A stretch of DNA of 64,000 nt, taken from contig NC_079368.1 of the NCBI RefSeq assembly GCF_021018895.1, positions 2,436,001 to 2,500,000 on the forward strand. The letters run 5' to 3'. Origin of the DNA: Seriola aureovittata. Its lineage: Eukaryota; Chordata; Actinopteri; Carangiformes; Carangidae. The notes beneath the pieces are model-generated. The model had not been told where the DNA came from. It made no database searches and saw only the letters and a program-made list of their open reading frames with translations. Positions 1 to 17,667 of this stretch are shown one piece after another. The stretch's first letter is position 1. Every line of letters starts with the position of its first letter. The position numbers were made by a program, and so were the translations under genes.

Positions 1-270
1 TCATCTTTTCATAATTTGCAGCACATTTGTGTATTTGCCTGTTTTCTTAAGTAGCAGCGCTTTGAGCTTTCAGGGTCACTGTACTCGCTCTCCAATTTAA
101 AATATTTCCACACTACAGACTTTTTGCGTCCTGCCACTATCTGCGCTCTCAGTTTACGACACCTGTGTGACAGCTAATGTAAAACAAAAGGATCAGGCCT
201 AGGTTCATGCTAGATAAAATCCATCAGTTAAATGCCTTGATCGGCCCTGATACCAATCTTTGACATGAGA

Positions 271-378
271 TCAGAAAACAATCAGAAAACACATCAGACA
301 GAACAGAAACAGCGGCAGCAGCATGATGCTCCACCAGGTAACCCCACAGTACATGTCCTTCTTCCTGCTCTTCACAGC
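271..378 (-). CDS. Possible terminal coding exon of a membrane protein (unrecognised)
   Basis: On the minus strand a plausible 3' splice site (atttcag) at 379-385 opens a 35-codon frame ending in TGA at 271-273. The peptide begins with basic residues (AVKSRKKDMY), then CGVTWWS, then an almost unbroken hydrophobic run of about 18 residues rich in L, F, C and I reaching the last residue. That is the pattern of a C-terminal transmembrane tail. I do not recognise the family. No upstream coding exon could be tied to it, although the CpG-rich region at 7.44-7.72 kb could be its promoter. It may also be a chance frame. The splice site and hydrophobic run are seen; the gene is inference. Confidence 0.3.
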   Translation of the reverse strand, partial: AVKSRKKDMYCGVTWWSIMLLPLFLFCLMCFLIVF

Positions 379-1417
379 CTGAAATACTACCACCACCATT
401 TAAGTTACTGCTCCTCAAATAAATGTAACATCACAAAACTGACCACAAGTGACGGCGACTAATGGATCACATCTTATATTCACTTCACAGACCTACTCAG
501 ATCAGCACATCACAGTGTCAGGGTATAATAATAAAATCAAGCAACAGCTCAAATCAACTGAAATCAAGACACAGTAAGAAACCTCACCTCATCAGCAGAG
601 GAGAGAGTCTCTGTCGAGGTGAAGTCAGGTTGAAGTTAGTTATTAATTCGAGTTTTTATCTTTGTTATACAGCATGTAAAAGAGGACATGGTTTGTTTGG
701 AGGTGAGACTGATTCAGGGCTCTCACGCTAAACGGGGGCTGGAACATGCCGGGGATTAGAGATATTTATTGTTTCAGGCCATGGTGAGCTGTGGTCAGCA
801 GTTTGTGAGCGGCGTGCAGACAGAGCAGAGCAGCCGGACTCTGTCCAGAGCTGGAGTCTAACAGTTTCACACGCACGTGACCTCATCATAGTCTCACTTA
901 CTGCATGTGTGCATGTATATTTGTGGAGTGAGTGAACCAGCATCTCCAGGTGCTTCCCTTCTTCTTCCGGCTCTGTTCAGCAGGTGGATTCACAGTCACT
1001 CAGACTACGGGCTTAAACTAGTTGAATCAAGTTCATATTTGAATAGAGATGAAATGGTTACCAGTTTCACAATAAGTTACAGAAGAAAATGGCAGACAGT
1101 ATTTGGGTTAAAATTTTACTTATCACTATAACCGTGGTAGATTACCGATTACTGTGGTTAATTAAACTCACATTAGGTTCTGTACAGCATCAACATTCTC
1201 CTAGGCATGTGCGGCAACCTACATGGGTTTGCTTTGTGTCAGTCAAAACACAGCGTAAGGCAGTGACAGCACTCCTCTGGAGATTTTACAGCCTTGTAAT
1301 AACTTTTAACACCAAAGTTAACCGTTTTTTCAAACGTGGGTAAGCCTGCTAAAAAAGGCGATAGCCTCCTTTTACACTGCCAGATGAGTTTGCCTTTCTG
1401 TTCAGAGCAATGTCATC
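379..1417. other. No recognisable gene or repeat
   Basis: Short open frames occur on both strands, but none has a protein motif I recognise or a convincing pair of splice sites. A possible minus-strand donor (GAG followed by gtgagg) lies near 594 and a minus-strand AATAAA near 757-762. Neither can be connected to a gene with confidence. Confidence 0.4.
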
Positions 1418-1634
1418 ACTGCTAGCCGCTGTGCAACCTGGATAAAACCAGGTTGGTGCTCCTGTCAGTCTGGAAGCCTCCATATGAGACACTTCGATCA
1501 CTGATTGTGTGTTTTTAAAACTTATGTCAGGGCTGCAGTTCACTCTTTCCTCTCTGAGCGCAGTGTAACCACTGCGTTTCTGTTTTAACAGCACTGTGGT
1601 GGGTAGGTGACAGGTTTGTTTACAGTGTTTGTAC
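1418..1634 (+). repeat. Dispersed repeat, copy 1 (partner at 57168-57430)
   Basis: This stretch shares several long runs in the same order and orientation with 57168-57430: CTGCTAGCCGC, GGTTGGTGCTCCTG, GTGTGTTTTTAAAACTTAT, GGGCTGCAG and a shared end close to ACAGTGT-TGTAC. The upstream part (from about 1361, CCTTTTACACTGCCAGATG) resembles the ends of a common fish MITE-like repeat. It is an old, diverged interspersed repeat with no coding potential seen. Confidence 0.6.
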
Positions 1635-1943
1635 ATGGAAAAATGCCACAACTTGGAAAATAAATGATAATAATAGTAAATAATAATAATAACATATTTG
1701 CTATTCCCTTGTTTATAGAGTTGGCACACAGCAGGCAAACTCAGTACTGCTACTGGTCTCTTCTCATCTGAGAAACAGATGTGTTGGGCATGTTATTATT
1801 TTTACTGTTTAAATGCAAACATTCACTTAGTGAATAGTGAACAGATCTATAATCATGGGAAATATTCAACAGTGTGTGGATCATTGTTCTAATTAAAGAC
1901 ATCAGCTCTATTTTAAAACCAGAGTGGACACATGCTGGCCTCG

Positions 1944-2249
1944 ACAGCAAAACCATTCCACTGATAAATATCTACTACTCCTTATTGTTTATCACTTTAT
2001 TGTAAACTCTTTTGTTCCCTGAATGATGACTCAGTTTTCCCAGGTATCTGATTGGTTAGTAGTTAGGCTGTTGACAGGTTTGGATCTGATCCTCTAAGGT
2101 AACCTGCATCAGGTTAGCAGTTCAGTGTAAGTTAGCATGGTGATAACCCAGTAACAGGTGATCCACCATCGTAGGACTGAAAATCCAGAGTTAAACCTGA
2201 AGTTACCTTGATAACCTCTAATCATGCTTCGTAGTACAGACCTCAGCTT
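1944..2249 (-). repeat. Interspersed repeat, inverted relative to 4911-5227
   Basis: The reverse complement of this stretch matches 4911-5227 over about 300 bp with scattered changes. It covers CTGAGGTCTGTA at one end, the GGATTAGAGGTTATCGAGG block, the CTCTGGATTTTCAGTCCTAC block, the AACAAAAGAGTTTACAATAA block and AAGGAGTAGTAGATAT at the other end. The two copies face each other about 2.7 kb apart. No coding sequence is seen. A non-autonomous DNA element is the likeliest identity. Confidence 0.7.
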
Positions 2250-4910
2250 GTAGAAACATGTGGGGTGGTGTGGGTGCAGCTGCCTGCAGAAATGCTTTGT
2301 GGGGGTTTTGAAAATAAATAACAGATGTATGAAGACCCAGGCTGCATGAACAGCACTTTGCATGGAGGTAAACAGAGATGTTGTGGCCACAGTCGGAACT
2401 GCAGGTCCGTGAAACTGGTTCTAAAACACAGCAGAATGCCTACTCTTGAATGCATGAAAGATCGTTTCAGGAATATGCTTGTATCTGTTTACAAGACAAG
2501 TGTGTCATATAATAATCTGTTCAGTTCTTTGTTTACAGCACCATGTACATGTAAAAACTTGCATTCTGACAATAAGTAGGAATCAGCTGGTGTCCCACCC
2601 TCTATGAGCTCCCGGTCCTATCTGAACAAACACATTTAAAGGAGAGCTTCAACTTTCTGTCTTAAAACAACAATCACGTGCCAACATGTCCATTGAAACA
2701 ACTTTTATTAGCTCCGGCCTCCTAACATGATTTCAGTTTAAGTGATGGGAAACAATATCCACAGCCTGTGTTAATCTTGAAGTCAGTGTGATGACTCAGT
2801 GGTCTGAGTCAATCTAATCAAGTGGGTATTTTCCAAAGTTATAATCTTTTTACTCTGAAATTCAATCTTCTTGTTTCCTTGCTGAGCTGCAGCGGAGAAG
2901 AGACATTTCATACTTCTAAGACTGTAACTGTGAAAGACACTCGTCTGAAGCCTCATATAATCTCCATTAGGGTGAGGACTGAGGAGTTCATCTCATCCAT
3001 TGGAAGCATTTTAAAGAGGGGATATCTGAGGCATGGGTGAAAGGAATATACTCAACATATTGCAGCTTGCTCCACGTGAAATCTAGCAAATAACTGTGTG
3101 AGTAGGCTCACTGTATTCTGGACTACCAATAAACTCACATGGTATTACAGCAAACTTGGAACTAAAGACTTGAGTGAATTTTCTTCAACGGATTCTCCTT
3201 TCTCGTATGACTGTCTCTGTCTCACAAACAACACTCCCCCCGCCCAGAAAACTCTCCTGGGTGTGTGTGTGAGTCGTAGGTGATGTGTGTGTTTTTGTAT
3301 GTGTGGAGGGAACTGGTGAGCATGCCAGAAGTGAAGCGTCAAGCAAGTTTATACGTGTTCAGAGACAGTAACTGAAGATGGAGGCGACAATCTGGTTTAG
3401 GATTAAATGTCTTTAGCACGATTCTGCTCTCTTTTGTTGCTTTGAGCTCTTGTGTTTGTTCAGGGTCAAATTCAACTTGTTGTGATTTGCCCCTTTTTCC
3501 AAGGGGCAAATACTGTTCCCATAGAAACCACAAATGAATAAACAGTAAACAAGAATGTTTGAATATAGACAAATTTTGCAGGGACAGGAATCATCAGCCT
3601 ATGATTTTATGCATCAAAAATAGGTTGAAAAAAGATTAATTCTCTGATTAACCTCCATCTTCATTTGAATAATCCAAAATCCCGAGATCAACCTTGATCT
3701 CTTCTTGAGATTTGTGTCTAAACTGTTGGTCATGTTAAACAGAAAGAGCATTAATGTAACTGCTTCGGGTCCATCTGTAATGTAAACATTAATGTTTTTA
3801 ATAATGCACCAGGTTAGAGGGGAAATTTTCCGTTTTGATTCTCTGAGAATCTCATTCAATTCCAAGAAAAACTGGTATTGAAACTGAAATATCTCTGATT
3901 AAATCGATATCAAACCAAATCGAATCGGAACCTTGTGAATTGGAATTGAATCGATTCAGGAAATCAGTGGCGATACCCAGCCCTAATCAAAAAGTTAAAT
4001 AGCACATTTATGAAGAGCCTTAGAGGAGCTTTCACGGTGGGCGATCTGATGATCTCATATTGTGAATGATCTTACTTTGGCATAAGATCTATGTAGCGCT
4101 GCTACCCTATAAAAAAGGGCAGACGATGGTGTTTGGGCACTGGAAACTTTAAAAGGGATATTCCAAAGAAAGCAGGTCAACAGGTTGGACTAACAAAAAT
4201 ATTATCAAACGGAAGAAAAATGAACCTCGGGAGATTCAACAGAAAAATAACTACGCCCATAACGTCAAAGAAATAAAATCTGCAGCCTCACAGCAAGCTG
4301 CCACCTGCTCTTACACTTTCTAATGACTCCTCACTGCCATCGTATCTTCTGCTTCTCACCTGACTGGAGCCTACCACCAGCTCAGGTAAGTATGGGGGTG
4401 AGCTAATGCTACACATGTCCGTCCAAGCATACCAAACCCCACACTACCACCACATACTAACTTCTGTTACTGCTGACAATTCCCACTCTACAATAAGCAC
4501 CAGATATTATTCATAGGTGCACAAGTTCACCCCACTGTAATTTACTGCAGAACAGTTCTGCCCCTCTTCCCACATACTCCTGCCCAGTCGCTCACTAACA
4601 GGACCTAACCACACAGACCTGTTTCCCCTTTCCCTGACTGAGCTGCTGATCAACCCCACTCACCTAGACAAACAACTGAAAATATACAAAGTGGGCCGAC
4701 CCTTCCAACATATCAAACCTGCAAACAAAGATCAACCACATCTCACAACTAATGTATTGAATAACTGAACCTGAAAAATTAATAGAACATCCAACTAAAA
4801 TACTGATGAAATAACAATGATAATGACAAAATAATGATAATGTGGGGGGATCAGAGCCTAGTGAAAAGGGAATGGAGCAGCCTTTTTCACAATCTACTTG
4901 AGGATGAATA
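2250..4910. other. Non-coding, with a diverged repeat edge near 3870-3986
   Basis: No exon is supported here. The stretch 3870-3986, with several ATCGAT-type motifs and ending CGATACCCAGCCCTA, resembles one end of a fish DNA transposon whose ends read TAGGGCTGGGTATCG. No matching left end was found, so it is probably truncated. The region 4020-4090 (gggcgatctgatgatctc) resembles 16215-16260 in golph3 intron 3. Elsewhere I see only AT-rich single-copy-looking DNA. Confidence 0.4.
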
Positions 4911-5227
4911 ATCTGAGGTCTGTAATATGAAACAGGATTAGAGGTTATCGAGGTAACTTCAGGATTAACTCTGGATTTTCAGTCCTACGACGGTGGCTCA
5001 CATGTTACTGGGGTAAATCACCCCGGTAACTCACGCTGAACTCCTAACCTGACGCATGTTAACTTAGAGGTTCAGATCAAAACCTGTCAACAGCCGAACT
5101 ACCGACCAATCAGATACCTGGAAAAACTGAGCCATCAATTCGTACAGGATCCTGACAGGAACAAAAGAGTTTACAATAAAGTGATAAATAATAAGGAGTA
5201 GTAGATATTCATCAGTGGAATCGTTTT
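4911..5227 (+). repeat. Interspersed repeat, inverted partner of 1944-2249
   Basis: This is the second copy of the 300-bp repeat, opposite in orientation to 1944-2249. It keeps the same block order from CTGAGGTCTGTA to AGTGGAATCGTTTTG. Homology seems to stop on both sides at similar points, which argues for two insertions of one element family rather than one large palindrome of single-copy DNA. Confidence 0.7.
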
Positions 5228-5448
5228 GTTTAATCTGCATCTCATGTTCATAACAGTTTGTTCATCATCAGACTGAAGAGCAAAAACACTGAGTACGAAA
5301 CTTAATGATAATTCATCCACTTATTTACAACATATCCTTAATCTGACTTTATTTTTTTATTCTAGTTATGTGATCATATTAGCTGGTCAGCAGAGAAACT
5401 CAAGTTTCAAATCAAAACAATTCAGCACCTGATAAATAAATATCATAA

Positions 5449-5700
5449 CAGCCTCCAAACAAATACTCCGTATGAACTAAGCAAAAAGTGTGATTGGTTG
5501 TGACAGCTTGTAAACAGAAGACAGCATTCTGGGTGAAGAACAGTGGCGAACAGACAAACATCTGACACAAGCAACAAAGCCGCATGAAGATATAAATCAC
5601 ATCATCCAGTAAGGACTTTCTCAATAAAATCAGAGCAGCGGTAGGATGCAGATCGTGATAGCGATTCTACGCAAAAAGATTGTCATGTGATCTTTTCGCC
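5449..5700 (+). repeat. Dispersed repeat, copy 1 (partner at 16594-16850)
   Basis: The region matches 16594-16850 in golph3 intron 3 in the same orientation. Shared blocks include AATACTCC-TA-GAACTAAGCA, GATTGGTTGTGACA, GACAG-ATT-TGGGTGAAGA, CAGACAAACATCTGA and AGGACTTTC-AATAAA. Copies are diverged by substitutions and indels. It has no coding potential and is best explained as an old interspersed element. Confidence 0.65.
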
Positions 5701-5894
5701 CACGCCCCACATATCCAGATATATATATCTTCCATCATGATATATACTGAAAATATCATGGCATGGTTTTAAAAAGCTGTTTAAGGGTCCTGACTATTGT
5801 TTTAAGACAGACATGGTGACAGTTACAAGTTTTCAGCAGAACCCAACTTGAAGCTGATGTTTTAATATAACAGCCCTCCTCCATTTCTTTCTCA

Positions 5895-5895
<1 letters not shown>

Positions 5896-5933
<38 letters not shown>

Positions 5934-5936
5934 ACA
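5896..5936. repeat. (AC)n microsatellite
   Basis: About 16 uninterrupted AC units followed by a GAC interruption and three more units. Open frames read through it are artefacts of the repeat. Confidence 0.95.
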
Positions 5937-7439
5937 AAAACCCTGAGGACAGACCAGCCTAAACCTGAAAACACATTCAGTGCACTAACAGACTTGTGCT
6001 GTTCTTGTATTCACTGTTTCATGACCAAGAAATGATGCAAGAAGTCTGTCGACACCAACATTAAAAACTTAAATATTTTCACACTTAAATATTTATTAAT
6101 ATTGTGTATTTTCTGAAACTGTCTCAGCCCTGTGCTTTAAATCCCTCCTGACCTCTCGCTATATTCATACTGACTGAAAAGACAGTGACTGAGAGATGTA
6201 ACTCGCGGTGACAGATCTGCATCCATCATACTCGCATGTGATTTAGATAAAGTGAAAACATATCTGGTCTGTGACACTTTGTGTGGGGATTCCCCTCAAG
6301 AAAGAAAAGAAGGTGGAACGTGGAAATGACTGGAGCAGATATACAAACACTGTCTACTCTGGTGGATAAGACTCAGTCCAGGCAAAGCAACACATAGTAC
6401 ATCCTCAAAAGTGTAAACTGTAAATCACTTGTCTGGTTCCTGAAGGTGGTAGACTGGGAATGATCAGTGCAGTCTGGATGGCAGCCTGTAGATGTAAAAG
6501 CTATCACATTATTTCATAGTGAGGTCATTTTTGAAAGCTTGAGACAAAGTGAGCAGAGTCACAGAGGAGCGAGGTTTCCTCAGCAGGAAGGCAGAAGGTA
6601 AACCAATCTACCAGCAGCTCGTTTTCATCATGACAGAGACGGAGGAGAAATCACACACTCTGGACAAGCGGATGTGCTGAAGTGGACCCGTTTACAGACA
6701 TCAGAGAGGAGGGACTGGTTCATCTAATGAGATTTCTACTGTTAGAAGTCCTTTGCAGAGGTTACACAGCACACAAACACTGTTTAGTATGTGTGTTGCT
6801 TTTTACTTGTAGTAATTATAAGCTCATTTGGTAATACAAATACTAGTCACACTGGTGGGTTTGTGTTTGGTTGGAAAATGCAGCATGTTGCGGTCAAAGG
6901 GAAAAAGTCTCTGCAGGCTGCCATGACAAAAATAACACAGGCTGCTGTAGTTCAAATAACTGCTCATAGTTATGATGGTGAACTCAGTCTCTCCTACATC
7001 CAGCACATTAAGGATGAATTGGATTAATTAACCTGATTAAATGTCTGGTTAGGAAAAGTGTCTACAGACAGACAGCCAGCAGCCAGCCAACAACCAGCCA
7101 GAAACCAACCAGGCTCCATGCTCTGGGTCTAGTTGATTCGTGACTATAATTATATTGTCTCCCACCGTTAAACAACACTTTAAACACATTCTGACAGAAC
7201 AATAGTGACTGTAACTGTTCTCCCTATACTTCAACATGTCAGACTATATCAGCCTGAAGCAGTATTAAAGCAGAGAGCAGAGGAGTCCGTACCTTTATTC
7301 TACATGGTCATGAACTTCGAAGGCTCCTAGTCCCATTGAAAACATCAGGGTAGTCCATGCTGAAGGGTTTTTGGAAAATCAACTTGGTACTGAGATGAAC
7401 TAGTTCTCCAAAAACTACACGCACAACTTTTAACAGCGT
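5937..7439. other. Non-coding, nothing recognised
   Basis: No frame here shows a known protein motif or is bounded by good splice sites. Short tandem CAGCCAG-like units occur near 7070-7105. Confidence 0.4.
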
Positions 7440-7720
7440 CTTCACGGTTCAATCCGCTCAGCTTGAAAAAAAAGTGCTTTAAATGTCCATTCAACAGAAA
7501 CTCTCCGCGGGAAGACCCGTCCGAGATGCAGACGTTTAGTGGAGCTGCTCCGCTTTTCTTTATCCGTAGGTATCGGGACTTGCTGAGCTATCATGCGGCC
7601 GCCCTGTCCTCGGCTCCAGGCGGAGGGCGGAGCCACAAGGTCCAGATTTTGTTGAGACGGCTGTTTTGCCCTAAACTCCGCCTCCCAGGCTCCACTTCCT
7701 CCCACACTGTGTGATGCTGG
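7440..7720 (-). promoter_or_regulatory. CpG-rich candidate promoter / first exon
   Basis: This 280-bp stretch stands out from the AT-rich flanks by its GC content and CpG dinucleotides (TCCGCGGGAAGACCCGTCCG, GCGGCCGCC, GGCGGAGGGCGGAGCC). It contains GGGCGG/CCGCCC boxes of the Sp1 type. On the minus strand the sequence continues into a possible 5' UTR and reaches AAAG followed by gtacgg (about 7285-7295), a usable 5' splice site. This suggests the start of a minus-strand gene running toward the window start. Both strands are open over much of it, so coding content is uncertain. Confidence 0.4.
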
Positions 7721-7784
7721 ACAGTCATGGAGCCAAATCAGGGTTTATAGTTTTGTAAATGAAAAACTGAAATGAAAAATTTCA

Positions 7785-7852
7785 GGGCGTCTCGGTGGCT
7801 CACCTGGTAATACGCGTACCACATGGGTTCAGTACTAACCACAGCGGCCCGG
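7785..7852 (+). repeat. tRNA-type SINE head, truncated
   Basis: The stretch starts GGGCGTCTCGGTGGCTCACC and continues CTGGTAATACGCG, then AACCACAGCGGCCCGG. This is the head of a widespread fish tRNA-derived SINE (A-box-like GGCTCACCTGG). It stops before the GGTTCGAATCC B box expected in an intact copy, so it is deleted. Related copies lie at 8325-8482 and 34960-35085 on the other strand. Confidence 0.5.
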
Positions 7853-8036
7853 TGAAGATGATGTATATGAAGCTTTACATACTTCTCACAGTACCTACGT
7901 TTACTGAAGGCAACGTCATCGAGGAAGGTCCTCCTCAGCCTTTCTTTGTTATGTTTGTTATTGCTGTCACTCATGATTCCATGCCCCTCTCGGTTGATGC
8001 CACGCCCCCGCCCCACATCAGGGCCAAATGTCTGAA

Positions 8037-8115
8037 AGTGGAAAAAAAAGATCTGAAACTGAAAAAAAAATATCTAAAAGTGAAAAAATAAGATTTGCAA
8101 CTGAAAAAAAAGTAA
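8037..8115. repeat. Degenerate A-rich tandem repeat
   Basis: Four imperfect units of about 20 bp, each with GTGAAAAAAA or CTGAAAAAAA followed by a GATCTGAAA or TATCTAAAA piece, lie head to tail. The following 200 bp are very AT-rich and contain poly-T runs, including 8300-8325. Confidence 0.6.
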
Positions 8116-8324
8116 AACTCAAATATCAAAATATATATGAAAGTGAAAAATGAAAACTAATAATTTATTCAAAAGAAATTCCAGAATTCAATTAAATTTT
8201 TTTAAAACTGAAAAAACTTTTCGTACATTTATTTTTAATTTGAATTCATTGTTGTTTTTTTTCAAAGTTCAAGATTAAAACTTGAACTTTCAGTTTAAAA
8301 TTTTTTTTTTCTTCTTTTTTTTTT

Positions 8325-8482
8325 AAAAGTTATTTGTTGGCCATTTTTGCCTTTATAGGACAGTGAAAGGAAGATAGAGGTGGGATGACATGCAACAAAG
8401 GGCCGTGAATTGGACTCGACCCCATGTCCGCTGCAGTTAGGACTGAACTCACGTTGTAAGCACACTACCAGGTGAGCCACCA
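8325..8482 (-). repeat. tRNA-type SINE copy
   Basis: Read on the minus strand the element begins GGTGGCTCACCTGGTAGTGT, continues through a degenerate B box, then CGGCCCTTTGTTGCATGTCA, and ends TTCACTGTCCTATAAAGGC. That is the order of a common teleost tRNA-derived SINE. The B box is mutated and the copy is probably inactive. Its head forms one arm of the perfect hairpin at 8461-8501. Confidence 0.6.
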
Positions 8483-8501
8483 AGGCTCACCTGGTAGTGT
8501 G
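8461..8501. repeat. Perfect 18-bp inverted repeat with 5-base loop
   Basis: CACACTACCAGGTGAGCC (8461-8478) is followed by the loop ACCAA and then its exact reverse complement (8484-8501). A third partial copy of the same arm, CCTACCAGGTGAGCCTTGG, follows at about 8504-8522. The arms are the head of the adjacent SINE, so the structure looks like a snap-back of the SINE end rather than a bacterial-style terminator. Confidence 0.9.
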
Positions 8502-8534
8502 AGCCTACCAGGTGAGCCTTGGTGTAGTGTCTAA

Positions 8535-8562
8535 TCTCCTTGAGAGTAGTCGCTCAAGGAGA
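8535..8562. repeat. Short stem-loop
   Basis: TCTCCTTGAG (8535-8544), an 8-base loop and CTCAAGGAGA (8553-8562) form a perfect 10-bp stem. No function is assigned. Confidence 0.75.
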
Positions 8563-8789
8563 GGGGTCTGCTGGGAGGCTGCAATACTTTGTAGTTATCC
8601 ACTTCATGTTAAACCATACAGCTGTGCCTCCCGGTCCACTGTGAAAGGGGTTTAAGCATGGCAGCCATGTTAACTAGCTGTAGCTGCGGTGTTGGACCGC
8701 TGAATAAGTTTTAAAAACACACATTTACCAACGGGAGCATCTCACTCCGAGGCTTCAGCACTAACAGGAGCAACACAAACTTCAATGTA

Positions 8790-9070
8790 GTGTGCTCAAG
8801 GACTCGGGCTGGTGACACCAACAGACTGGATAAATTGATCAGTAAGTCTGACTCTGTAATTAGCTGCAAACCTTTGTAGTGGGGGTGGAGAGGAGGACAC
8901 AGAACAAACTGCTATCAATTCAGGCTAATCCTGAACACCCTCTCTACCAACTTCTGGATAGGCACTGCTTTTTCTAACAGAGTGGTTCAGCCCCACTGGA
9001 CCGACACAGGAAATCTCTCCTACCCACAGCAACAAACTTTGTACAACTCTTCACAACTCCCCACCTCTGT
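8790..9070 (+). pseudogene. LINE reverse-transcriptase ORF, 3'-terminal remnant
   Basis: Translated on the plus strand, this stretch gives TNRLDKLI, then KSDSVI, then after frame breaks RVVQPHWTDTG and TLYNSSQ. These match, in order, the conserved tail of ORF2 in fish CR1/L2/Rex-type non-LTR retrotransposons, where a Arg/Leu-Asp-Lys-Leu-Ile motif, an S-x-R-hydrophobic-hydrophobic-x-P motif and a terminal LYNSS occur. In-frame stops show it is dead. Only the end of the ORF is present, typical of 5'-truncated LINE insertions. Confidence 0.55.
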
Positions 9071-9289
9071 CAGTTTTACAGTTTCTGGTTCAACCAAACT
9101 CTCTGTTTGTTCTGTTTACACAACTTTGAACATTATGTACTGTATACAGAGACATTTTATTTTTTTTATTTTATTCGGTATGTCAGTATTGAAGTCCATT
9201 GCATTCACCAAAGAAAAAGAAATACACCCTTTCTCATAATGGCGTCTGTATGCCATAATTATGTTTCATATATACATGCAAATGTGTCT

Positions 9290-9777
9290 GTGCAAACCTC
9301 TCACTTATCAGATCCACTATCAGGGGAAGATCCTGGGTTGACAACCAAACCTTTTGTCCGGGTTGGTAGGAAGGAGCATGACACCGCCGGCGATCAGCCA
9401 ACCTGTTGTATCTGGTAGATGTCCTGAGGAGCACCAGTCCAATGACACTGGCGAATGAGAGCCTGGACAGACGGAACACTGACCTCTCTCTCCAACTCAG
9501 GAAACAAGGGTGGCTGGTAACCATAAGCATAGTGAAAGGGGGAGAGACCAGTAGCAGACAAAAGGGAATGTATTGTGAGCATACTCAGTCCAGGCGTCTT
9601 GCTCCGAGCACAAACAGAACAGGCAGACACATACTCTCCAACCTCTTTATCCACAGAAGGCCACCAGAAGCGTTGCCTTATGACGAACAGAGTCCAGTGT
9701 GTTCCTAGGTGGCAGGAAAAGAGGAAAGTGTGCGCCCAATGGGTGACCTGGGAAAGGTGAGACAGGAGAAGACGCAA
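9290..9777 (-). pseudogene. Ty3/gypsy integrase fragment, internally deleted
   Basis: On the minus strand, 9590-9777 encodes a degenerate integrase zinc-binding region (CHLGTHWTL, then QRFWWPSVDKEVGEYV, then CSVCARSKTPG). It jumps directly to a C-terminal integrase segment ([20 protein letters not shown]). A second frame then gives [20 protein letters not shown], the part following the catalytic core. The catalytic core between zinc finger and C-terminal part is missing, and there is at least one frameshift. Non-functional relic of an LTR retrotransposon of the chromodomain-bearing fish gypsy type. Confidence 0.75.
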
Positions 9778-9866
9778 CCATTTTGGAGGGTATCTGTCCA
9801 GAACTTGCGAGTTAGTATTTTATATATATATATTATCACTACGACTGACAGGTAACATAATGGCTT

Positions 9867-9896
9867 ACACACAGACACACACACACACACACACAC
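9867..9896. repeat. (AC)n microsatellite
   Basis: Short AC array with one GAC interruption, next to a (TA)6 run at about 9821-9833. Confidence 0.9.
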
Positions 9897-11159
9897 CAAA
9901 ACTCATTTAATTGTTGAATAAAAAGCTTCAATATCAGGTTTTTGTCATAGTCCTTATGTGAATTCTAATATTTCACTCCTTGTGTCTGAGACTAAACCAT
10001 ACATTTTTTTTGTTTGTTGCAGAGATAACACCTACACCATTTAGCAACAGAAATGTGTTACTAGTTTTTATTAAATTTTGAATGCACCAGCTTGAAAGAT
10101 ACAGATATAAGTGTCAGAAATGTTACGACCATCCCCAGTCTCCCCTATATCTAGATTCCACCGCTGTCTGTATATCCCTGATTTTTTTGGTTGGTAGCAT
10201 TCTCCAGGCTCTTTGGGCTGTGGGCGACATGCGGGCTATGATTTTCTTTTAGCTGTCTTCTATAATCACCACCAACAGTTGACACAACTTCATTCTGAAA
10301 ACCTGTCTCTGTAAACAGGTGGGAACTAAAGGGGTTTGTAAATAAGCACCTTAAATGTTACACCCTACAAAATATATGTATCATAAATATAAAATAATAA
10401 AGTGCTGCAAATGATAGTGGGAACAATTATATAATAGCCTTAATTAAGTAATATGAATTAATAATACAATAATAGTAATAAAATAAAATAATAAGATAAT
10501 TAAAATAATATGACCACTTAAAGGTCACATATAGTATAAAGGTGTCTTTTGAATATAAAGCAGGTCTAGGTTCTATATTAATACTGTGAAAGTATCAAAG
10601 TGCTCAGTCCACAGAAAAATACACACAGCCTGTATTCAGAAATTGAGCCCTCAGGACTTCTGTAACTTTGTGATGTCACAACAAAGCAGTCACTGCTTGG
10701 CTCACCGAGCTGTTGTTATTAGAGCTCCAGAGTGAAGTGTGAGAGAGGAGATGTAAAACTGCATCAGGATGGTTTTTGGTTCTTAAAACCACATATATAT
10801 CTTCTTATTGATCAACACTTCAAATATAAAACAGGATAAGAGTAAAATATGGGACCTCTCATACACAACAGCCATTCATATGGTAAATTTATAATTAAAT
10901 TAACACTAACCAAGATTATTTGAACATGTTGTGTGAACATGTTGAGTCTGAATATCAGGCCCTAATGCTGTCATGTACAATTATCATAAAATTGAGTTTT
11001 GTTTTTGCAGTATTTTGATGACTTCTGTTCCAGAGGAATGAAATAGATTCATACAAAACATAAGATAACTTGGTAACATAATACAGATTAGAAGTAGTCT
11101 AGTCTACTACTGTAACTATAGTTGTGTAAAGTAGCTGACGTAGCATTCAGTGTAACTTT
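9897..11159. other. AT-rich intergenic DNA
   Basis: No coding exon is seen. 10380-10520 is strongly AT-rich with repeated AATAAT/AATAAA words. This lies immediately upstream of the golph3 promoter region. Confidence 0.5.

Positions 11160-17667
<6,508 letters not shown>

Noticed and set aside
8461..8562. Two hairpins that could look like rho-independent terminators
   Set aside because: The setting is vertebrate repeat DNA, there is no downstream T-run in the right position and one arm is a SINE head.
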